Origin: Chloroflexi bacterium TSY
GTDB taxonomy: Bacteria; Chloroflexota; Anaerolineae; Caldilineales; Caldilineaceae
Direction: 5' to 3'
DNA: 25,299 nt
Assembly: GCA_019217005.1 (NCBI GenBank)
Contig: JAHBNG010000172.1
Coordinates: 1-25,299, forward strand
Part shown: positions 17,836 through 25,299 of the stretch, in pieces
Numbering within the stretch: position 1 is the stretch's first letter
How the letters are laid out: the number at the start of each line of letters is the position of its first letter
Position numbers and translations under genes: made by a program
The notes under the pieces: model-generated
Databases searched by the model: none
Told to the model about the DNA's origin: nothing
What the model saw: only the letters and a program-made list of their open reading frames with translations

Positions 17836-17881
17836 GTTTGTTGGTTAGATGGTTGGTGAACAAACCAGCAAACCAACAAAC
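17836..17881. terminator. Hairpin between convergent sthA and E1 genes
   Basis: GTTTGTTGGTT (17836-17846) pairs perfectly with AACCAACAAAC (17871-17881), with further GGTT/AACC pairing in the loop. The convergent arrangement fits a bidirectional terminator. The lack of a T-run makes efficiency uncertain. Confidence 0.5.
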
Positions 17882-17923
17882 TATCCAACATCTGCCCCAC
17901 AAAACTTCACAGAACCGAAAATC

Positions 17924-20590
17924 TTAAACCCGGAACCTATGGTTTGGCTGAGGCGTATCATTTGACGGCATCGAATGGGTCGAATTGGGCGCTACGGCCC
18001 AAATGGTAGGATACCGACGCGGGTCACTTTCGTGCATTATGTTGTAGATGGTCTCCACAATATTCTCGGCGTTGGGCTTGGAGAAATAGTCCCCATCGGG
18101 ACCGGTTGCTGGTCGATGTGGCGGTGCACTGAGCGTACGTGGCTCTGAGTCCAGCCACCTGTATGCCCCTTGAATCTGGAGCACTTGTTGCATCATAAAC
18201 GCAGAGGCACCGCTTGGCATATCTTCATCCACAAAGAGAATGCGGCTGGTCTTTCTGAGCGATTCCAAAATCGAATGATGAATGTCAAAAGGCAAGAGTG
18301 ATTGAACATCTATCACTTCGACCGAGATATTCAGGTCCTGAAGACGAGCTGCCGCATTTAGGGCAATATCACACATGGCACCATAGGTAACAAGGGTTAG
18401 ATCACTACCCGTGCATAATAGCTCTGGTACACCAAGCGGAACAGTGAATTCGCCCAGATTGGTTGGCATGGGTTCATAGAGGCGATAAGCATTGAGTCGT
18501 TCAACAACGATGGCTGGCTCGTCCGACCGCAACAAGGTGTTGTAAAAACCAGCCGCCTGGGTCATGTTGCGTGGCACCAATATATGCATTCCGCTGAGTA
18601 GATTCAACAAAGCACCCATGGGCGAGCCGGAGTGCCAGATGCCGTCCAGCCGGTGGCCGCGCGTGCGAATGATGACTGGTGCCTTCTGTCCACCTTTTGT
18701 GCGCCAATGTAAAGTTGCTAAATCATCAGAGAGAGTTTGGATGGCATAGAGAATGTAGTCAATATATTGAATTTCGGCAATGGGGCGCAAGCCACGAAGC
18801 GCCATACCGATGGCCTGACCCACGATTGTTGCCTCGCGAATTCCCGTGTCCGATACGCGTAGTGAACCATACTTTGCCTGTAATCCCGCTACGCCTTGGT
18901 TGACATCCCCCAGCTTTCCCACATCCTCCCCAAAGATAAAGACCCGCGGGTCATTTGCCAGAATTGTATCAAAATTTGCTCGTAGAATCTCGTAGCCACG
19001 GACCCGTTCACCGACAGAGTTGGAGATGGAAACGGATTCGTCATAGGTTGGCGAAACGACAGGAACTGTTAGTGCTGATTTCTCAGATTGGCTGTGCAGG
19101 TGTGAGCTGTAGCGTTTTCGATTGAGGAAGAGCTGCTGTTGGCACCATGTTAACAGTTGCTCATGGACAGGGTGCTCCTCTGTTGCCAGAACCAACGCTG
19201 CCTGGTGGGCAATTTGCATAATTTCCCTGCGGAGCGGTCGTGGATTTTCTTGGAGCTTTTGACTTAACTCTATGAGTTGCTCTCCTTGAAAAGAATCTTC
19301 GGCTGCATTTTTGAGGAGTGCAGCCAATTCACCTGCCTCAGATAAACGTGGTGCAAGCATGGCGTCCCATGCTTTGTCGCGCGCTGTTTCCGCCTCTTCT
19401 TTGGCCTCAGCCTCCAACTGCTTCAGTTTCTCTTTTGTTGCCAGCCCCTCATTCACAATCCATTCATTCATTTTGACTAGAGGATCATGATCCGCTTCCC
19501 AAGCCAGTCGCTCGTTTGATTTATACCGCTCATGGCTTCCCGAGGTACTGTGTCCTTGTGGCTGCGTCATTTCAGTAACGTGGATGATGGCCGGGATATG
19601 ATTTTTGCGGGCTTGTCTAGCGGCCTCTTCATATGCCGTTATCAGTCCTCTATAGTCCCAACCATGTACTTGATACATATCGAACCCTTGGGAATGATCT
19701 GGCTGACGACGGAATCCTTCAAGCAGTGGCCCAACGCTTCCTTTGGCAAATTGCACCTCGTTCGGCACCGAAATTCCATATCCATCATCCCAGATTGAAA
19801 TGATTACAGGAGCTTGCAAGACAGGGATAGCATTGAGTGATTCCCAAAAGAGACCTTCAGCGCAACTCGCATTGCCGATTGTCCCGAAAGCGATCTCTGA
19901 ACCATTCCGAGAAAATGATGAGAAAGTATGTAACTCGTCCAATTCACGGTAGAGTCGCGAGGCATAGCCTAAACCAACCAGGCGGGGCATCTGGCCTGAC
20001 GTGGGCGAAATATCAGCGGATGAGTTGTAGTTGTTCACCTGTGGATACCAGTGCCCGTTTGCATCAAGTAGACGTGTTCCGAAATGGGCCACCATCGAGC
20101 GACCGCCAGTCGATGGTTCTGCGTCGATATCCATGTGGGTGTAAAGTTGAGCGAAAAGTTGTTGGGGCGATAACATCTGTGTGGCCAACATAAAGGTCTG
20201 GTCCCGGTAATATCCAGCTCGAAAATCTCCGGGTTGAAAGGCTCGCTCCATGGCAAGCTGCGCCACCTCCTTGCCATCGCCATAGACACCAAAATTCGCC
20301 CGTCCGCTTAGGACTTCACGGCGTATGAGTAAGCTGATCTGTCTGCTGAGCGCAGCAGTATCAGTAGATCCAAATTTCAGGTTTTGAGAGAGAATTCTGG
20401 CTAAACAGTTGACATAAATACAAATTTGCCGGTCGATATCTAGTTTTTGCGTTAGATTTGGGCGATTTTCAGATATGAAATAGGTTGTTTTCTGTAACCG
20501 AAATCTGAATAAATGACTCCAAAATCCCTGCAATCTCGACTGAAAATAGCCAAAAACGCCAAATTTGGATCTACTGAGTATAGTAGTCAT
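17924..20590 (-). CDS. Fused alpha/beta E1 of a 2-oxo acid dehydrogenase, 5' end altered by a MITE
   Basis: This 888-residue frame encodes a ThDP-dependent E1 with both subunits fused. The alpha module (about residues 80-430) has [29 protein letters not shown] and the ThDP-region [20 protein letters not shown]...WDDGYGIS. A charged linker follows (about 440-540). The beta module (about 555-850) has [38 protein letters not shown] and [20 protein letters not shown]. Such enzymes decarboxylate pyruvate or branched-chain 2-oxo acids and pass the acyl group to lipoyl E2; E2 and E3 are not nearby. The first ~76 residues do not belong to the family: residues 6-76 are translated from a 215-bp element. 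The ATG 20590 has no ribosome binding site and lies out of frame inside the native 5' end. Deleting the element plus one ATACT copy gives a normal 863-residue E1 starting at 20735. Confidence 0.88.
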   Translation of the reverse strand: MTTILSRSKFGVFGYFQSRLQGFWSHLFRFRLQKTTYFISENRPNLTQKLDIDRQICIYVNCLARILSQNLKFGSTDTAALSRQISLLIRREVLSGRANFGVYGDGKEVAQLAMERAFQPGDFRAGYYRDQTFMLATQMLSPQQLFAQLYTHMDIDAEPSTGGRSMVAHFGTRLLDANGHWYPQVNNYNSSADISPTSGQMPRLVGLGYASRLYRELDELHTFSSFSRNGSEIAFGTIGNASCAEGLFWESLNAIPVLQAPVIISIWDDGYGISVPNEVQFAKGSVGPLLEGFRRQPDHSQGFDMYQVHGWDYRGLITAYEEAARQARKNHIPAIIHVTEMTQPQGHSTSGSHERYKSNERLAWEADHDPLVKMNEWIVNEGLATKEKLKQLEAEAKEEAETARDKAWDAMLAPRLSEAGELAALLKNAAEDSFQGEQLIELSQKLQENPRPLRREIMQIAHQAALVLATEEHPVHEQLLTWCQQQLFLNRKRYSSHLHSQSEKSALTVPVVSPTYDESVSISNSVGERVRGYEILRANFDTILANDPRVFIFGEDVGKLGDVNQGVAGLQAKYGSLRVSDTGIREATIVGQAIGMALRGLRPIAEIQYIDYILYAIQTLSDDLATLHWRTKGGQKAPVIIRTRGHRLDGIWHSGSPMGALLNLLSGMHILVPRNMTQAAGFYNTLLRSDEPAIVVERLNAYRLYEPMPTNLGEFTVPLGVPELLCTGSDLTLVTYGAMCDIALNAAARLQDLNISVEVIDVQSLLPFDIHHSILESLRKTSRILFVDEDMPSGASAFMMQQVLQIQGAYRWLDSEPRTLSAPPHRPATGPDGDYFSKPNAENIVETIYNIMHESDPRRYPTIWAVAPNSTHSMPSNDTPQPNHRFRV
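20362..20576 (-). mobile_element. 215-bp MITE inserted in the E1 gene
   Basis: Perfect 16-bp terminal inverted repeats CAGTAGATCCAAATTT (20362-20377) and AAATTTGGATCTACTG (20561-20576) are flanked by 5-bp direct repeats AGTAT (20357-20361 and 20577-20581). The inside is AT-rich and carries no transposase. Its end supplies the TAG that stops the native E1 frame. No second copy is seen in the window, and its ends differ from those of the 157-bp MITE and of both IS elements. Confidence 0.93.
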
Positions 20591-20735
20591 GAAGTATGAT
20601 CGCTGGATCAGGGGCGTTTAGTGGTTCTCTGGATTCTAGGAATTTGCTGATTCGCCTTATCTGCGGACGCCCCAACAGATACATCTGGTGTCCAGGTACT
20701 CCATTTTGAGGAATGGTTTTATAGGGTGCTATCAT
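20571..20735 (-). pseudogene. Detached native 5' end of the E1 gene (54-codon frame)
   Basis: ATG 20735 begins MIAPYKTIPQNGVPGHQMYL and runs to ...[11 protein letters not shown], then TAG in the MITE end. It has the best ribosome binding site of the region (AAGGAGG, 6-base spacing), whereas the long E1 frame has none. HDYYT is the point at which the family-typical [18 protein letters not shown] resumes after the MITE, so this is the original N-terminus. Translation of these codons could deliver ribosomes to ATG 20590, which lies 17 bases before its stop, so reinitiation into the long E1 frame is conceivable (inference). Confidence 0.88.
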
Positions 20736-20741
20736 TATAGG

Positions 20742-20748
20742 CCTCCTT
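20742..20748 (-). promoter_or_regulatory. Shine-Dalgarno that fixes the native E1 start
   Basis: AAGGAGG on the minus strand, 6 bases before ATG 20735. It marks the true start of the uninterrupted E1 gene and argues against ATG 20590 as an original start. Confidence 0.8.
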
Positions 20749-20887
20749 GCCTAATATGAATGCTCTATCCTGCTCAAGTCTGTTGACAATTTGCGTATCC
20801 TCTCGGAGCCTAAATCGTGTTGTACAGTGATCGCCCTGAGAAATGCTATTGAATGCCAACGACTCCTAAACTGAGCTCGATGAAAGC

Positions 20888-21067
20888 ATGGTTTTGCTTT
20901 ATCCGGTAAGACTAAGGAAAACCCATGTATTCATCACGATCGCAGTATAGATGAGTCTAGACGTCATTGTCTTACTTTGAATCATAGCACAAATTGATCG
21001 TTCGTGCGGTAATGCGTTCTACCGATAGCCAAATGTTTACTAGGGAAAAATGGTTTTGCTTTATCCG
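20888..21067 (+). repeat. Direct repeat of 18 bp in intergenic DNA
   Basis: ATGGTTTTGCTTTATCCG occurs exactly at 20888-20905 and 21050-21067, followed in both by purine-rich GGAAAA sequence after about 14-17 bases. The stretch 20749-21214 contains no convincing gene; it must hold the promoter of the E1 gene (minus strand), which I could not place with confidence. Confidence 0.6.
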
Positions 21068-21214
21068 ATTGGGCGGGGAAAATCTATATTTCACCACTGC
21101 CACAGTGGGGGGTACTCGCCAAGTTAGGGGTGCACCTGAGTGCTTGATTCTGCATTGTGACTACCATATCATTGGGCAAATTGATGATTTACGATAAGCG
21201 TGGAAGATTGTTAA

Positions 21215-21292
21215 AACCTATCCGAAAAGTGGTTGTGAGTCCGACCTGCCTCTCGAGTGCGAATACTTCGTCACAGAACTTTTCGGATTAGC
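21215..21292 (+). repeat. Palindromic repeat family B, copy 3
   Basis: AACCTATCCGAAAAGTGGTT at the left and CAGAACTTTTCGGATTAGC at the right, with GTGAGTCC and GTCACAG boxes in the same places as in the copies at 4389-4466 and 10591-10671. It ends 39 bases before the DUF1361 start codon. Confidence 0.85.
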
Positions 21293-21331
21293 AGATTTAT
21301 CACGCTCAACTCTATTCTGGGAGAACTCTCA

Positions 21332-22066
21332 ATGACTTCACTCTCTGCATTTTTCACAATTCATAAAGATTGTCTTTTATTATTATTCGTTTTGTCGCTT
21401 TCTTCATTAATGGGCATCTGGATGATAGCTTTTCGGATTATCCATTCTGGCACGTTGACCTATATTGGCTTTATTTGGAATCTATTTTTGGCTTGGATTC
21501 CCCTTTTTAGTGCACTCATCATTTAGTATCTTGCGCAAACGAATCGCCGGGTAGGCACACAATTCAACCCCCGAATGTGGTTTATTTTTATTGTGCTCTT
21601 CGCCGTTTGGCTGGCGTTTTTTCCGAACGCCCCCTATTTGGTAACCGATATTGTGCACTACCATCATCGGCCAGTAGCACCTTATTGGTACGACATCTTG
21701 TTGGTTTTCACATTTGCATGGAACGGTGTTGTGATCGGATTTGTTTCCCTTCGCATTTTGCAGAATGTGATCGAGAATTGGTTTGGCAAATGGATCGGTT
21801 GGGGGTTCGTTGGCTTTGCTGTCAGTGCAGCAGGTTTCGGTGTCTATCTTGGGCGTTTTCTGCGCTGGAATAGTTGGGATGTCCTTGCAAATCCGCAAGC
21901 CCTGCTCTATGATATCTTGGTACGACTCATCTATCCCTTCCAACATCCCCAAACTTATGGCTTTACCATTCTGCTCTCGGCCTTTCTTCTTCTCGGGTAT
22001 GCAACGATGAATCTGATCGTTTCGGCCAAATGGCAGGAGGAGAGGGTGTACATGGAGCGCGATTAG
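21332..22066 (+). pseudogene. DUF1361 membrane protein with in-frame amber codon
   Basis: ATG 21332 (MTSLSAFFTIHKDCLLLLFV) follows GGGAGAACTC. Hydrophobic helices continue to FIWNLFLAWIPLFSALII, then TAG at 21524-21526, and the same frame resumes YLAQTNRRVGTQFNPRMWFI. The DUF1361 signature lies after the stop: FFPNAPYLVTDIVHYHHRP, with PYWYDILLVFTFAWNGVVIGF next. About six membrane helices are expected in all. A CAG-to-TAG change (Q to stop) is the simplest explanation. Without read-through, only a 64-residue fragment would be made. Function of the family is unknown. The whole repaired gene is about 244 residues, a usual length. Confidence 0.82.
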
Positions 22067-22083
22067 GAACAACTCTATTGGTA

Positions 22084-22162
22084 GAGTGTGTACCACAAAG
22101 TGTGTAAATGAAGTCACGTCTCTGACTGAGTAGTCGTCATTTACACACTTTGGTACACACTC
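22084..22162. repeat. Palindromic element family C, copy 2
   Basis: GAGTGTGTACCACAAAGTGT... and ...ACACTTTGGTACACACTC are inverted repeats of about 26 bp with one unpaired base, around a ~25-base centre. The arm core TACCACAAAGTGTGTAAA matches TACCACAAATTGTGTAAA of the element at 11900-12005. It separates the convergent DUF1361 and DUF4153 genes. Confidence 0.75.
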
Positions 22163-22411
22163 CCATTGGTTTACTGAAACAACTGAACTTATCGAGGACG
22201 GACCATCTCCTGGACGATCTGGAAAAGCCCATATCGCATGAGCCAGGGCACGAACAAGATGACGCTGACGCCCCAAATTGTGTAGACCACAGCGCCTAGA
22301 CCAAAAACTCGGCGCATCTCACGAAACCATTCGTTTGCATTTCGACCACGTTGGCGAACGAACAGATAGCACAAAATGCCAAGATTAATGCTGTTCCAGC
22401 CGAGTACAATA

Positions 22412-23921
22412 AACTTTACTTTCTGGTAAAGGCTTGAGTGACAAAGGGCAAACCGAAAGGGGCGGAAAAAAGAATCCACCCTGAAAAAACGGGATAAAAT
22501 GTAAAAATAGTGCTCGGCTAGTTTAAGCAGCGGCATTGAGGCGGCGATGAGCGAGAACGCCTTTAGGGAAATGGTGTGAAACCGAGGCCTTTTTCCGAAA
22601 GTCAGGGTCGAGTTGGTCAGGAGTTGGAAAAAGAGCACTCGAGAGAACACGGCGCAGCCTGCCGGGAGTGGATTGAGGCTCTCGATCCCAGTAGCCAGTC
22701 GGTATGGGAGGAAGAGAAGCGGCTAAATGGGAAAGAAGATTGCCAGCCAGCAGCCCCAGTTCAGGTAAGCGGAAACAAGCCTCATCGGCATGAACAAATT
22801 GACGATGTAAGCCAATCATCTGCTTGGAAGCCAAGGGGGGGGGGAGGTTCAACAGGCCAGCGTTCCAGGTAGACAAGATAAATGGTTTCAGGCTGCAAAG
22901 TCATAACGGTCGCCAAAACCAAAGGTGTGTTGTAGGCCGGATCCTGAATGACGTAAATCGAGTAGGTACGGTTGGCTGTATCCACCTTGGTTGTTCTGGG
23001 GACGAGATTGTGCCATGCTTGATAGCAAATCAGGCGACCACTATAGAGAAAGCGACCAGACGAGTCCGGAGTTGTAGCCTCGAGTCGCTTTCCCTTATAG
23101 CTGCGAGAGAGCGGACGCACAATATCACCATATTCAGGTGGTCTGCCTTTTTTCTTTGCGTTTGGGGAACTCATTGCGGCGCACTGTGCAGTTAATGGCT
23201 TCCCGCAGGACAAATCGGTCGATGCCGCTTTCTAGCATTTCTCTGATTGTAAACCCGGCATCGACCACCGCCACTTCGTCTGACTCCAGTGATTTCTTCG
23301 TCTCTGTCAGCAGCTTTTTCCGAAACTCACTTTCCTTTGTTCCAACCGTGCATCTCATGATTGCCTTGAGCAGTGGCACTCGCTTCCCGCCTATCTCCCC
23401 CCGAGCTTATCATCACTCCAAAGATGAGCGCGGGCAATGCCCGACGAGCCGTTGAGTTATAGAGTCGGTTCACTTTCCCTTGCAGCTTCGGTCGCCAGAA
23501 CCCTGTGATATCTATGCTTTTCACTCGGTACCCTTCTAACTTTTTTGCCTCCCATTCCCCCTTTCCACTTCTTCTTGCCACGACCCCAGCAGACTTGTGA
23601 TATCCCATGATCCATATCGAAAGCTCCACCAGCTTCGCCGGAGCTCCTCATCTTCAAACCCGCTTTCTTTCAATGCGCTATGGATTGCTCCTCGACTTTT
23701 CAGAAACGACCCATTCAGCATTGCCCACATCAGACGCATTACATTTACGTTTGTTCCCATCGGCGTTACTTGCAATACATTCATCAGTACTGCTATAGTT
23801 ATTTCTGGCGCGGTTAGCATTCCTTTCTCCTTTTTGGGTTCTCTACCTTTAGGATGAACTGCTAACCGCTTTTTGTCACATTTCTCACCTCATCTCTTTT
23901 CTTTTACCAGAAAGTAAAGTT
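22412..23921 (-). mobile_element. 1.5-kb insertion sequence in the DUF4153 gene
   Basis: Terminal inverted repeats AACTTTACTTTCTGGTAAA (22412-22430) and its complement (23903-23921) bound a 1510-bp element holding one transposase gene on the minus strand. No clear target duplication is visible: the flanks read ACAATA on the left and CAACCG on the right. Its ends do not match any of the MITE families here, so it is not their obvious driver. Confidence 0.85.
22523..23820 (-). pseudogene. Transposase (DDE type, family not assigned), four frameshifts
   Basis: Successive frames can be read as one protein: MLTAPEITIAVLMNVLQVTP...GSWDITSLLGSWQEEVER; EWEAKKLEGYRVKSIDITGF...ALIFGVMISSG; VPLLKAIMRCTVGTKESEF...DEVAVVDAGFTIREMLESG; GRPPEYGDIVRPLSRSYKGK...YLERWPVE; and PPLASKQMIGLHRQFVHADE...LPPIPTGYWDREPQSTPGRL. 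The first Asp in SIDITGFWRP, the second in VVDAGF and Glu in RWPVE fit a DDE site. The shifts fall in homopolymers: about G5 at 23551-23556, G6 near 23396-23401, A6 near 23149-23154, and C10 (G10 on the plus strand) at 22835-22844. One base change at each would restore about 430 residues. Confidence 0.75.
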
Positions 23922-25299
23922 CAACCGATTGAGCGTTAATCCGCCGTTCCATGTTCGATATAGAATAGCCGCCAATGCGTGTAAACTGATTAGTATCGTC
24001 AGAGACGCAATGGCGATGATGGCATAACGGAGCAGACTTCGATATCGTACGTCCTCCCTGAGAGATTTTTTCCCGTTGCTGCTTTGGGAAACATCGTCCG
24101 AAACTTTTTTCGGAAATAATGTAGACTCAACTTGATGAACAGGGATTGCTGTAATCAGTAGGGCAACAACTGCAAAGAGCATGCCGTTATAGGTAATCAA
24201 CACATCACGGTTTTCGAAAGGTCCCATTATATTAAAGGGAATCAACAGCGTATAGATTGCCATCACAAGTAGGATCAAAGGAAGTAATAAGCGTATCAGG
24301 GTCGAAATTAACATACTGAGCCCATTACGAAACGACTGCATCATTGGGCGCTTCGACAGATCATATATGGTGGCGACCGCCAATACAGGAATCAAACCCG
24401 CACCGCCAGCAAAGAAGATGCGCAAAACCGGCGTGGAAAAGTCAATATCCAATATGCTAAACATGGCTATCGAAAGCCCCGTAAAGAGCCCTCCTGCCGC
24501 TACAAAGAGTCCCCCTGTGAGCAAAGCTTCCAGAGATTTGATGATAAATGCGAAGAGATTGTCTGGTTCTGCGTCTTTCCAGAGAATAAAATAGCCGACA
24601 CCGCTCCAAGAGAGCAAGGGCAAATGAAAAATCATCATCAGTAGATAATCCTCTTGATGTTGCCAAACCGACATGATTTGTATGATTTCTATTACATAGT
24701 AGGTTAGCCCAATCATGCAGACGGATAAAAGTATTCCTCGCCTACGCTGTTGTTTTGTTGATATCTGTAGATAGACCATTACAAAACAAGCACTGATCGG
24801 TGCCCAAGCCAGGGCCAGTAGTGGTATTTCATCCAGAACAGTTAGCTGTTCAAAGTCTGACAGAAACCAAAAGAGCACACCCGATAAAAGGCTGAGCAAA
24901 ATGGCAAATCGCCAGTACCTTTGGCTCTTGCTTGGTTCGCCAATTCCAGCAAACTCTGAGTTTTGAGCAGCCAATCGAAAATGCCAAGCCGCATATAAAA
25001 GATTCTCTGGCGTTGCCTGATATTTCTCTTCAATGCTCTCGATAAACGCCGCTGTCGTTCCAGTTTGGTTGGCGGTTTGATAAAGTGCCTCAAAGCGTTG
25101 TGCATCGTTTCCAGCCTCATCCATGTCAATCCGATAATCGCTCATGCCTGATCTCCTGTCAATAAAGCGCACTGTCGGTAAAATGAAAATCAATTTGACA
25201 GCATTTACCCAAGTAACAGTTCAATTGATTACTATGACAGTCTTCAGTATAGCTACCTTTACAACTCAATCGTATCGTATAAGATGTTCACGCATCAAG

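Larger units (their letters stand above)
22189..25145 (-). pseudogene. DUF4153-like membrane protein split by an IS
   Basis: Start ATG 25145 (MSDYRIDMDEAGNDAQRFEA) has AGGAGA 7 bases upstream; a further in-frame ATG at 25193 lacks this. About 95 soluble residues are followed by eleven or so hydrophobic segments (for example YWRFAILLSLLSGVLFWFL, LLTGGLFVAAGGLFTGLSI). The frame runs to RTWNGGLTLNRL at 23922 and then enters IS sequence. Beyond the IS, from 22411, it continues as IVLGWNSINLGILCYLFVRQ and ends ...QIVQEMVRPR at 22189. Removing 22411-23921 joins NRL to IVLGWN in frame, where DUF4153 proteins have a similar 'T-NR-x-VLGWN' stretch. The function of the family is unknown. Positions 25146-25299 hold no gene start in this window and presumably contain the promoter. 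Confidence 0.8.

Noticed and set aside
21425..21450. AGCTTTTCGGATTATCC in DUF1361 as a family B half-copy
   Set aside because: Short match within coding sequence without a partner arm; probably chance.
22835..22844. Ten-base G/C homopolymer as a phase-variation switch
   Set aside because: It lies in a transposase that has three other frameshifts, also in homopolymers; no surface or modification gene is controlled by it.
1..25299. CRISPR array, tRNA or rRNA genes
   Set aside because: No regularly spaced identical repeats, and no cloverleaf with a T-loop GGTTCGA-type signature or rRNA-like stretch was found by eye on either strand.

Overview
The window comes from a bacterium of moderate GC content. 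Its gene set (STAND-type ATPase, fused alpha/beta 2-oxo acid dehydrogenase E1, Rieske/amidohydrolase pair, sulfatase, enolase-superfamily sugar acid dehydratase, DUF4432 protein, DUF1361 and DUF4153 membrane proteins, several insertion sequences) suits a catabolically versatile environmental or host-associated lineage such as Chloroflexota or Poribacteria. That placement is a guess from gene content; no rRNA or ribosomal protein gene is present to confirm it.

Layout. 1-2614: a STAND ATPase gene with an in-frame TGA, cut by a degenerate IS (844-2469) whose transposase is itself interrupted by a 157-bp MITE, then a short 3' gene remnant. 2616-5806: amidohydrolase and Rieske genes (an operon), a hairpin and palindromic repeat, a Nudix hydrolase, a second 157-bp MITE, and a small P-loop kinase. 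5808-10563: an orphan HicB-like gene, a frameshifted sulfatase, and a frameshifted hybrid sensor kinase. 10672-14514: a catabolic block with a frameshifted mannonate-dehydratase-like gene divergent from an intact proline racemase-family gene, then a frameshifted Gfo/Idh/MocA oxidoreductase. 14515-15305: a gene-free stretch with a terminator, two hairpins, a good sigma-70 promoter and a potentially structured leader. 15306-17790: DUF4432 and soluble transhydrogenase (sthA). 17924-20735: the fused E1 gene, interrupted near its 5' end by a 215-bp MITE. 21215-25145: repeats, a DUF1361 gene with an amber codon, and a DUF4153 gene split by a 1.5-kb IS whose transposase carries four frameshifts.

Main themes. 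(1) Small non-autonomous elements are dense: a 157-bp MITE family (two copies, opposite orientation, 6-bp target duplications), a 215-bp element with 5-bp duplications inside the E1 gene, an ~80-bp palindromic family (three copies) and a looser third palindromic pair. Removing the MITE plus one target copy restores the host reading frame exactly in both tested genes (transposase and E1). (2) More than half of the protein genes are broken, by insertion, nonsense codon or single-base frameshift. Many frameshifts lie in homopolymers, so part of the decay may be sequencing error, but the insertions and in-frame stops cannot be explained that way. (3) The intact genes (amidohydrolase, Rieske, Nudix, kinase, HicB-like, proline racemase-family, DUF4432, SthA) suggest oxidation and epimerisation of small organic acids and sugars with NADPH/NADH balancing. 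No defence island, CRISPR array, rRNA or tRNA gene was seen.
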